64,000 nucleotides of DNA, from contig CM074761.1 of NCBI GenBank assembly GCA_037355855.1, positions 4,173,346-4,237,345 on the forward strand, given 5' to 3'. Positions 21,208 to 30,484 of this stretch are shown here, piece after piece. How positions within the stretch are numbered: the first letter of the stretch is position 1; each line of letters opens with the position of its first letter. Under the pieces are notes generated by a model. That model saw nothing but the letters and a program-made list of their open reading frames with translations. It did not search any database and was not told the DNA's origin. The stretch comes from Pseudo-nitzschia pungens (lineage: Eukaryota; Bacillariophyta; Bacillariophyceae; Bacillariales; Bacillariaceae). The position numbers and the translations under genes are program-made.

Positions 21208-22233
21208 ATGTACGGTAGACAACAAGCATATCAACGAGGCGGTAGGGCACAGGGGCAGCAAATCGCTCTGCCCGAACCGGGCGATGTGGGGCAAATGATA
21301 GTGAGAGGAGCATCGGCTTTTGCTCGACGCCACAAAGTTGTTACGGGAGGATATCTCTTGGGAATTTTGGTCATCCTATTGGTCGGAAGTGGGACTAAGT
21401 TGAACTACGATCAACGACGCGAATACAACAAGATCATGAACACGATTGATGTCCAAGCGGAATACGATGCTTCGGCTGATTTCTGGAGGGCCGATCAAGC
21501 GTACAAAGCGTCAAAAGGATGGTTTAGTTGCGATGGATTGTGTCAACGCAACAAGCGAAGAATGGAAGAGGCGAGATATCGCTTGGATAGCATCAGAGAG
21601 GAAGGAAATGCGAGAATGTCGGATGCGAAAGCCGTAGCTGGTTTGTTTTCCGAAGTTGGAGTTGGAGAAGTCCAGGATTCCTTTTGGTCTTATTTCTCTG
21701 CCGGGAAGCAGTTTGCCAAGCGTCAATCTATGTGGGATGCCATGTTCATGGGAATGCGAGCGATGCACAGAGACGAAAATATGATTGAATATGGATTGAG
21801 AGTGCTGATGGTGAGTCAAAGCGTTGCTGCTGAATTTTTTGTTTACGCTGTTTCTGTCGGTATGGTGCGAGCGGAAGAAGGTAAATAAGCTTGTGCGTCG
21901 TAACTCATCTTCCATTGTTGTTCTCGTCGTTGGTTCGAATCCTATCAGCAAGTTCTCATGAACTTTTCGGTCGGACTCGTCATGGCCCTCCTCACGTTTG
22001 TGATCGGACTTTGGTCGATTGTTCGGTCGTACCAGCCAAATCCAATAGTTGCGGTCTTCTTTTTCGTCGCCGCTGCCTGTGCTGCATTTTCCTTCGTAGC
22101 AACATATTTGATAGCCATGTATGGAGCTGCCGCCGGTGGAATCTACGGCGTCTTAAAAGTAGCCGAAAGCAACTTACGGTTACAGCAAGGGCAACAACCC
22201 AGGCACATGCACAATCGCCCGCATTATGATTAA
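21208..22233 (+). CDS. Conserved-type three-span membrane protein, unknown function
   Basis: Two exons, 21208-21810 and 21949-22233, phase 0, with a 138-nt intron, give 295 aa. The 21181 frame start is TTG; the first ATG is 21208 (MYGRQQAY). Membrane segments are predicted near residues 47-62 (GGYLLGILVILLVGSG) and, after the intron, FSVGLVMALLTFVIGLW and AVFFFVAAACAAFSFVATYLIAMYG. Between them lies a 120-residue soluble, charged region with paired Cys (FSCDGLCQRNKRR). The C-terminus is Gln/His-rich. I do not recognise a family. The single-pass, soluble-loop, two-pass arrangement suggests an organellar or ER membrane protein. Confidence 0.7.
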
Positions 22234-22534
22234 TTGCAGATGCTCCGTGTTATCATGATTCGGAACCTGGCAGTAAAAATAGTTTGCTAGTGGACAATTC
22301 TAGAGAATAGAGCATGGTTTGAAGACCGAGTGGTCATTCCATTCAACTTCACAGTATAATAGGTAATTCGAGTATAAATATTGATTTCATGTTACTGTAT
22401 AAAGTGTATGTTATGCGAGTTTCTTCGTTTGGATATAGTGTTACATTTTTGGGTCAAATCGGTTGAACTGGCTTCTGGGGAGTTTTCTCGAGGTTTGGTA
22501 TAGTCGTAGTGGAAAACGCTTCAGAAATCAACTA
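22234..22534. other. Spacer between convergent genes
   Basis: An AT-rich 300-bp spacer that serves as the 3' flank of both neighbours. No feature was recognised. Confidence 0.5.
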
Positions 22535-23590
22535 TCACTCGTTCAAAACGTTTTTGTTTTCTTTGTCAATCAATCGACTATTGAACGATCTCGACTTTGT
22601 AAATATGGAGACGTCAATCTTGTCTGCAGTAGGCGTTTTTGGCATCGATTGGCTCCGATCTACACCAAGTGAGTTGGCGATTTCTGCTGCCCACGTATCC
22701 GAGTCACCAACAAGACAAGCCATGACATTGATTAAGTTCTCTGTCTTGGAAAAAATGTTGTTGTGGTCACTACCTTCAACAGATATGTATGTCACATCAC
22801 AATTCCGCAATTTCAAGGCTCGAACTAATTCCATAGTTTTCTCTTCTGGTACCAAAGTATCATCTGTGCCGTGAAAAATAATGATTGGGCCACTCTCTTC
22901 TGGGATGTAAGTTTCGCATTTCGAAAGAGCGAACCGAACCATTTGTTCGTTTCCATCCTGGCCTTGAAGATGAGTGTAATCCATAACAAGTTTCAAGGCT
23001 TGAAATTCCCCCAGTTCGGGGTTGGACCATGTTGCCAAGTTTACAGTGCTTGAGGACAAACCAGTCAACACGTATGGTATAATTGTTGATTGAAAGACAT
23101 CTGGTAAATAATGGGTCAGCTTCATCCAAGTAGGATTGAATGAATCACCTTCGATGTAGAGCCATGGGCACAATAGGACAGTTCTTATCACTCGCCGCTT
23201 GAAGCTTCTATTGGATAGTAAGGCAAGAATATGAAGTCCACCAAGTGAATGGCCGAGAAGTCTTATTCTTTCTAGTCCCAAATGATCTAGAAACTCCGAG
23301 ACGTCATCAGCCCATCCTCCTAGTGTTCTATCTTCTTGAAACGTCGATTCCCCGATTCCAGGATAGTCGATCGCAATGATTCGTAGATTGTTCCTCAGAG
23401 CTCTATGGTGAGCGACCATTATCGCTAAGCTCGATGTCATTAGTCCCAAACAGAACAATACGGGCATTCCAGACTCGATATTACCACATTCCGAGTACGA
23501 AAGAATCCGGCCATCGTCTAATTCAACTTTTTTCTTCGTATATTTCGGATCCAAAATTAACCTTTTCAAAGCTTCTGCCTTCGAATTCAT
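22535..23590 (-). CDS. Alpha/beta-hydrolase fold protein
   Basis: A single exon of 351 aa. The open frame begins at a TTG at 23617, but the first ATG (MNSKAEALKRL) is 23590. The fold is clear: strand and oxyanion region (VLFCLGLMTSS), AIDYPGIGES, the nucleophile elbow GHSLGG (about residue 125-130), the acid in FHGTDDTLVP, and the His in VEGSDHNNIF. This completes a Ser-Asp-His triad. There is no signal peptide, so it is probably cytosolic. A Lys/Ser-rich C-terminal tail of ~60 residues follows the domain. The substrate cannot be inferred; candidates are esterase, lipase or epoxide-hydrolase-like activity. Confidence 0.85.
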   Translation of the reverse strand: MNSKAEALKRLILDPKYTKKKVELDDGRILSYSECGNIESGMPVLFCLGLMTSSLAIMVAHHRALRNNLRIIAIDYPGIGESTFQEDRTLGGWADDVSEFLDHLGLERIRLLGHSLGGLHILALLSNRSFKRRVIRTVLLCPWLYIEGDSFNPTWMKLTHYLPDVFQSTIIPYVLTGLSSSTVNLATWSNPELGEFQALKLVMDYTHLQGQDGNEQMVRFALSKCETYIPEESGPIIIFHGTDDTLVPEEKTMELVRALKLRNCDVTYISVEGSDHNNIFSKTENLINVMACLVGDSDTWAAEIANSLGVDRSQSMPKTPTADKIDVSIFTKSRSFNSRLIDKENKNVLNE

Positions 23591-24379
23591 GTTCACATTT
23601 GGAATGTTGATGTACAAAAACTGGTGAAGGGCAAGAGATGATCAGTGACGACTTCGACAGAGCACCGGATAGGAACTGCGTTGAAGTGGAAAGTGAGAGC
23701 AATCTAATCATTTTCCACGTTCTACTACCGTACATGGTAAGGTTTACCAGTACATAGTTGAAAATTTAACAGAACATACTTCGGCGACAATCGACCGCTT
23801 GGCTCGCAAGATCGTTAAAATGTACCTTTTTGTCAAAATAATAGTTTGATCCCCCCTGATTTGTTTCAACGGAAGGAATTTGTACGTTCGTGTAAGCCTA
23901 AGCATAAACATACCAGTAAGGTTTTAACCTTACTCGTACCGGTCAATTTGTTACTGTTGAATACGAAGCGCTGTACCGGTACCGAACCGTACCACGGGAC
24001 AAACAAATGGGAAGTACAGTATTTTCTAATGCATGGCGTCAGAGAAGAAAACGCATTCGGGTTTCCATCCGGTATGAATAAAAATCTAAAAATAATTCTT
24101 ATTTGGACGCACGAACTCATTTCGTTTCATACCGGTACCACAGGCAACATAGCAAAGGAAGGAACAGGTGCGTAATTGATATCTATTTCCCACAGATGGT
24201 ACCATGTCACGAGAGATTCTCTCTCAATCAAGAACAATGCTTACGTTTAGAAAAGTGCCTGTTGTATTTTGGAACAAGTACTAGTACGTGCACGTGTAGT
24301 CATGGGCCAATAGATAATAATATGATGATTTACAGATTGAATGAGTCAGTCCATGAGATCAATTCTGGACTGCAATCTT
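23591..24379. other. Intergenic
   Basis: It contains GGTAAGGTTTACCAG (about 23738) and AAGGTTTTAACCTTACTCGTACCGG (about 23920). Open frames here are short and not family-like. It holds the likely promoter of the hydrolase and the 3' flank of the CEMIP-like gene. Confidence 0.45.
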
Positions 24380-27332
24380 TCATTCCAACAAGCTTGGACT
24401 TGATTGTAAGTTAAACACATCTGTTGGATTGGAGGCACTTTGATGATAGTAATATTCCTCGATATTATCAGTAGAAACTTCTTCTCTGTCCTCAATCGAA
24501 ATAATGGATGTGCCTCTCATTGGAAAGGAGTATGAAGCTATTGGAGTATCAAGCAAGGTTTCGTCTGCGGCAATGTTAGAACTTTGCAACACAGATATGT
24601 GCCCTTGGTTGGTCAAATATGATTTGAAACCAATGATATCAGCTGGTCGGGTCGGGTTGTAACCGGTAATTTTCAAAGATTCTTCGTCTGTACTGTGTGC
24701 CACATTGTCCCTGAACTCAGTCAACGGCATGAGATGAGGACTTTCAATAAAGCTTGATTGCAGGCTCCTGGGTTGAAACCAAAATCCAAAACCTTCTGCT
24801 CCAGTTGCAACATTCCCGACCCAATGGTTTGACGGGGTTCCGATCCAAAACAAAGCTGATGTGTCGTCGGTAGCATGCTCGTTGAAGTCATTCGCCGGTG
24901 GCAGTTTCCGTGCGTTTTGACTATACGCACCAAGGTTGGATTTAAACACATTTTCAATCGCACTCCCGGCTGCCACAACAAAACAATGCCCCTTGTTTCC
25001 AAATGCGATGTTTCCTTCGATCAGCATGTGATTAGTTTCATCGATGACAAGGCAGCGCTGATTTGAATCGCGAATTGTGTTTTTTGACACAACGGAGCCT
25101 GGACTATCTGCACAAGATTCAAAATGAATAGGATACGATTTGGCAACCCCTTCTTCTCCAAATCTCAAAAATTCAGCACCCTGGATCACTTGATCCTGAT
25201 CGGGTGTTCTCACTACTGTTAGATGCCCCCCCTCCTGCTCCGTTGAAAACAATATTTCGTGACAGCAGAGCAACCTCGGTGGCATAATATGGATGCGATC
25301 CCAGAGTGAGCGGGCGGTCAATTGGCTCGTTCAAGCCGACACTAACATATCCCTCTTCGTCGTGATTTTCCATCGAAGTTATAGTTCGCGTAGCATGGCC
25401 GTCCCACTTGGAAGTGTGGGAAGCAATCAAGATATCGGCACCAACACCCCAGAGATTCTCAATCGACTTTGGAAGAATCAAACGATCTAGAGACCGCTGA
25501 ACTGCTTTGAAGGACAAGTTGTCAACATCATAATCAACGCCGTACGAGACACTGTCTGTTTCCATAAACACTTCGAGGAGAATAGCTCCATCCAGATCGG
25601 ACGAAAACTCAAATTCCCCGTCGCAACCGACCCAAGTTCCCATTGCTTCAGGGCAAGTTGCCACCGGTTTGGTAATCGATCTTTTTTTTCCAGGGAAAGA
25701 TGCCTTGACTTTCCATTGCGTGGAAGCCGGGTTCAACGAATGCATTCGAACATCAGCGTGAAAACTATACTTCGCTTGAGTCTTTATGCAAGATAGAGGA
25801 ATATCCCATGTAATACCGGCGTTGTAGAACGTCCCTGCCCAGACCTTTTTCACGGCATACTTGCGCCCCGTGACCTCGAAATACCGATTTGATGATTCCG
25901 TAACAACGGACAAGTACGTGTTTTCATTGTTTGTCCGAAAGGGGTACGGGGACAACTCGAAGAGCTCTGCATTTCCGTTCGCAGGAACCAAGTCCTTGCA
26001 CAAGTTTTCTGGATCCGGAAAAGCATCTTTTGGAGGCGCCCACAACGAAAACTCTAACAGCTCCATATCTACTCCGGGGCCCGGTCCTCTCATTTGGATA
26101 ACCTCGTAGATGTTTGATTCACTAATTTGCTGGCTGGTAAAATTAAAGTCGAGCGATATCGTTGTCTCTTCACCGAGCATGCTTCCGAAGGACGGCTTTT
26201 CTTTCCACAGCGAAGTCGTGCGGCCAATTCCTCTCCCCGACATTCTCAGTTGATATATTGACATGCAATGCTCCTCTCCTTTCCCCCTTGCGCAGTTGGT
26301 TTGATCTACGATGCCATTCTGCGTGAGCAGAACTTTCGCTGTGATGATGTAGGTTTTTTCTGGTTGTAAGCAGTCACGGATGAACTTCAGATCAATCACC
26401 GGACAGTGCTGCGAGTGTCCCCTGTTGGTTATTTTCAAACCACCGTTGGGTGTCCATTCCGACATGGAACCGTACGAACCTCCGAAGACATCCGCGAGTT
26501 CCGGTGTCAAATAGTTGTGATGAATGAGAATGTCGTCCTGCGGACATCCTATTTTCGGAGGTATGTATATTCTGTGATCCGTAGTATTTACGAACTCCGG
26601 CGTGCTCGAGCCCTCGCTCAATGCCGCAGACCCACTCCCACTCCCACCCTCATCCACATCGTATATCGGCACCCATGTTGGCATGGAAGGCGACGGGAGT
26701 CCGCGAATGTCGAGTTTTCCCCCGGCAACGACAAACGGTTTCTTTCCCATGCTGCAAGCGCCCCTTTCCCCTCCACAGATATGATTGGATCCATCCCCCA
26801 TTTCTGGAGCCCGAAACGAAAGTGTTCGATTCCACGCGGTCTCTATCCACGTAATGGACACATCCGGAATGCCGTTGATGGGCTTCAACGACTCGATCAC
26901 TAGCTCTCCGTGGACGAGAATCGATGTCGTCAGTATATCGTTCGAGTGGATGATTAGTTTGCCCACCACGCGCAAACCGCCGGAGAACGTCAGAGGTTGT
27001 CGATTTTTTGACGGGTACATTACAACGCATTTTCCACAGGGTATTTCCACCACATCGGAAAAGACTAGCTGGTTGCCAAAGATTTTGGACCATGGAGTGA
27101 CACAGGGGTCGTTGTCCAGCCTTTTGTTGCATTTCAACGGAAGGAAATCTCCCCGAGGAAAGTCAATGAGTTCGACATTGTCCGCTTTCTCTCGCCCAAG
27201 GATTCTTCCTTCGCAAACACTCCGCGAGAGCGAAAGTATTGTGAGAAAACCGCAAAGAAGTAGAGGCAGGATGCAGTGATGAAAGTTTCTCGGATGCAAC
27301 AACCGCGGCCGGGGAAACGATTGCGATGCCAT
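24380..27332 (-). CDS. CEMIP/TMEM2-like secreted G8-domain, beta-helix protein, frameshifted
   Basis: A single exon with one frameshift; repaired length is about 983 aa. The N-terminus has a signal peptide (LPLLLCGFLTILSLSRSVCEG). A G8-like domain lies at about residues 75-160 (FSDVVEIPCGKCVVMYPS, LVHGELVIE). Carbohydrate-binding-module-like beta segments follow (for example NAGITWDIPLSC, GTWVGCDGEFEF). The C-terminus is a right-handed beta-helix matching CEMIP/TMEM2: YATEVALLSRNIVFNG, then GGHLTVV, AEFLRFGEEGVAKSYPIHFESC, RCLVIDETNHMLIEGNIAFGNKGHCFVV. Animal relatives bind or degrade hyaluronan; the substrate here is unknown. The frame breaks in a run of seven G on the coding strand (plus-strand C at 25225-25232); removing one G gives continuous NGAGGGHLTVV. 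Confidence 0.82.
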
Positions 27333-28830
27333 CAGGCGTGACTGGTGTGATCAGAGTTCCAAGGATTCAACCGATGTTCAGAAGAATGCGTATGTTGATA
27401 TGAAGGTGTCGGAGGTAGGGTCGTCGTGATACTCTTTCCTGTCAATGAAACTGACGACTTGCTTCATCGCTTACAAGATGACAATGTTTCCAATCTACGA
27501 TTAACGATTGAGGATTACCAAGCATTCTGATGCTCCTTTTTCGAAATACTCGACTCAATCATCGGTGCGTAATCTTACGATGCATGAAAGGAACGGAGAG
27601 ACGACTCGAAAATCTGAGATGGCAAAACATGACGAGACACGAGACACGAGACACAAGACACAAGACCGGACTCGTGCGGTAGGTTGCCCATATAACCGTG
27701 CTCTGCAATTATGACTACTGTAACTAAAAACAATGGGATAACCGTTGGATATGCGCCCTTCTAGAAACGTAGAAATTCCATACAAAAAGCGGTGAATGCA
27801 CGTTCTCAACACGAGTTGTGTCTCGAAATGACTGCTTCCAAGATAACCGTCTTTCTTGATAACGTGGCGCTTCGTCTCCGATCCGTCTACGAATACTAGT
27901 AAGGTTACTCTCTCTGAAGTCCGGAAAAGGAGGCAGAGGGAAACTCTCCCATGAACTCATAATCTTCACTCCAAATGTTGAAATCAGGTGATCAGTTGGT
28001 GCTAAAATAATTAGGCAATGCATAATAGTATCTTTCTCCAGCAATACCAAGAAACTACTAGTAGTACTACATATACGACTAGTCAAAGATTCCTTCTTCA
28101 GGATTGCTGGATTTCTTGTACTAGTGCTGTTGATACTAGCATGATGTATTGGTGCCATCGCAGGAGCTGCATTGGTCCACAAAATCTTAAGTTGATCATG
28201 GTGTTGATCCAACAAAGTGCAGCATTTGACCAGAGCAAATGTACTGGTAATTATTCATTGGCAATACTATTACCGGTACTACTAGTATTACTGTATTGAT
28301 TTTTTTTGAATTGGTAGGCAGCACGGCATTTTAATTGTTGGGTACAAAGTACAAAGTACGGACGGTATTTTACCGGTATGTGCGGTAATCTTACCGTATG
28401 TAACCCCAGAGGAGCTTAGGTTCACCCGTACCGGGTACAGACAGTAATCTTACCCCTGGTACCGGACACTGGACTAATCGTACCGACCAAGGCCCGCAAA
28501 CCTGGGGCAAAATTGTTTGATTTCGTAACGGCTAAAAAGGTAATTACCGTATGTTTTGATTGATTCGTGGGACTGTTTGCGGTGCATGCGATGATGATTC
28601 ATTCATTCGAGCGGGGCGTTGCGGAGAACCGAAAACCGAACTACAACACGAGTTCCACAAGTGATACGAACGAATGACAGCAATATAACAGCATCTGTCC
28701 TTGTTTTTATGGCTGAGAAAGGATTCCATGCAATCGACGATCGCCGTCCCTAGTTGTCGCATCGGTATCGGAAGCAACTTGATCGAGTAACTAGTAACTA
28801 GTAACTACATATCATATCCAATAGACAAAC
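27333..28830. other. Divergent intergenic region
   Basis: It lies between the CEMIP-like gene (-) and the 28831 gene (+). It contains a GACAC/GAGACAC satellite (27632-27667), a cluster of TACTAGTA/AGTACTAC words (28048-28290) and GTACCGGTA-type words (28370-28470). Several small frames on both strands are not convincing as genes. Confidence 0.5.
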
Positions 28831-30354
28831 ATGCTGTTGCAACTGATAGAGACGGTCCAAAATCTGCTCAACAGGAGTGTCGAAGGACTTCTGACGGTGT
28901 TCATTTATATCGCCATCTTTGTCGCGGTTGCCAATCATGTCGGATGGTTGGACAGATGGATTTGGTTCATCCTAGAAAAGGAGGCAAAGAAGATTATGAA
29001 TGGCGCTCAACTGACGATAGGAAGCTTCACCATCGACTGGTCGGAAGTTCTGCAGGGACAGATCACTCTGCACGCCAGCAATGTCATCATCCACACCCCG
29101 CAACGAGACGAATGGCAATGGGACTCTCCTCTGATTGCGAGAGTCGGCAAAGCTACGGTGCAATGCAATGCGATCATAACCGTCTTCCATGTAGTGTTCC
29201 TGCGGAGAGAAATTCCGATCGAAGCATACACCGTCATCGTAGCCGACGCCCAGGTGTTCGTAGAACGCCGAAATTCGGTAATCAATGTGTATCTTCTCAA
29301 TCCCATGCTGAAACTCCCACCTCCACCGTACCCCAAGAAAACGGGCAGCAGTTGGACGGGTCTCGGTCGGAACAAAAAGGAATCCCCGGAATTCGATGGT
29401 CCGCAAAAGAAGGTCGGGGCCAACGGCGAAGATCTCGGACGAACGGGGCCCGAGGCGCAAGCGTCCGGTGCCTTGGCACGTTTCGACAATTTGCCCGAAA
29501 CGTCTGCAAACGGAGGGGGGGAAGGAAGCGCGAGAAATGCAGCGGGAGATGATGCATCGGCGAAGCAACAGAATCACAACCAACAAGCAAAAGCACTGGT
29601 CAACGAAATGCTCCAAGCAGTCCAGGTGTTGGGAGGCGCGGCAGCCCGAGGTAAGCTGCCCGGTGCCATCAAACAGCAAGGGCTGGAGCTTGTTGGTAGA
29701 TTGCAGGGCTTTCGGGAACAAGAAAACCTGGAAGAGGGACTTCGCGTCATGCAACAAATGGGAAAGGTAGCAGTAGAATCGCTACAAACTGCCCCGCAGC
29801 TCATACTTCCAAAACCGGATGCCGAGAGGGAAGGAAAGAAGAAGATTGTCTACGTTCGTATTGGTAGAATAGTCGCGAGCGATCTCAGAATCTTTACCAA
29901 GGACAGCTGGATCAATGCAACGAATACCCAAGACGATTTCGTCGACTCGACGGGTGGCAGTGTGATCGGCACACAAACCAACATTGGCACAAATAATAAT
30001 AGAATGCCGGGCAACACTGCTGGTTCAGATACCAGTGGCAAGAAGACTGGGAGCTGGAACAAACCGATCTTCATCGAACGACTGGTCCTGAGGTCGTCTG
30101 AATTGTGTCCGCCCATGTCGATGAAGGACAGGAATGGCCTACCAGCCATTTATCAGAGCGTCGATAAAGTCGTGGAAGTCATCTGGCGACGTCTCCTGGC
30201 GGAAATAGCAAAATCGAACACCGGAAAACTTTTCTCGACAGCAATGGGCGAGGTTGTCAGTGTCATGGTCTCGAATCCACCGAGTTTGGAATCATTGCCA
30301 CGCACGAGATCAAGAACCGCCTCGAGCGACAGAGCCAACGTGATGTACACGTAG
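28831..30354 (+). CDS. Membrane-anchored protein, lipid-transfer/AsmA-like (tentative)
   Basis: A single exon of 507 aa. One N-terminal hydrophobic segment (TVFIYIAIFVAVANHVGWLDRWIWFIL, about residues 22-48) precedes a beta-rich region: GAQLTIGSFTIDWSEVLQGQITLHASNV, then VGKATVQCNAIITVFHVVFLRREIPIEAYTVIVADAQVFVERR. This TM-plus-strand pattern is typical of AsmA, Mdm31 and related inter-membrane lipid-transfer proteins. A disordered Gly/Asn/Gln linker and a helical part follow. The strand motif then returns (IVYVRIGRIVASDLRIFTKDSW). The assignment is by pattern, not by a diagnostic motif. The Mdm31 idea would place it in the mitochondrial inner membrane, but no presequence is obvious. Confidence 0.65.
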   Translation: MLLQLIETVQNLLNRSVEGLLTVFIYIAIFVAVANHVGWLDRWIWFILEKEAKKIMNGAQLTIGSFTIDWSEVLQGQITLHASNVIIHTPQRDEWQWDSPLIARVGKATVQCNAIITVFHVVFLRREIPIEAYTVIVADAQVFVERRNSVINVYLLNPMLKLPPPPYPKKTGSSWTGLGRNKKESPEFDGPQKKVGANGEDLGRTGPEAQASGALARFDNLPETSANGGGEGSARNAAGDDASAKQQNHNQQAKALVNEMLQAVQVLGGAAARGKLPGAIKQQGLELVGRLQGFREQENLEEGLRVMQQMGKVAVESLQTAPQLILPKPDAEREGKKKIVYVRIGRIVASDLRIFTKDSWINATNTQDDFVDSTGGSVIGTQTNIGTNNNRMPGNTAGSDTSGKKTGSWNKPIFIERLVLRSSELCPPMSMKDRNGLPAIYQSVDKVVEVIWRRLLAEIAKSNTGKLFSTAMGEVVSVMVSNPPSLESLPRTRSRTASSDRANVMYT

Positions 30355-30484
30355 ACATCAACTCGATCGCCGCAACCTCACGTGACTACAATCTTGCAAC
30401 TACAGAATGCGTCCGACAAAAAGAGTTCGCTATAAAGACGTGAATCTCGTTTCGAGTTGCAATTAGTACATGATTTCTATCCCA

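Noticed and set aside
21930..21948. Perfect tRNA B-box-like GGTTCGAATCC
   Set aside because: It sits in the intron of the 21208 gene. The flanks do not form a T stem, and no A box or acceptor stem lies at the right distance.
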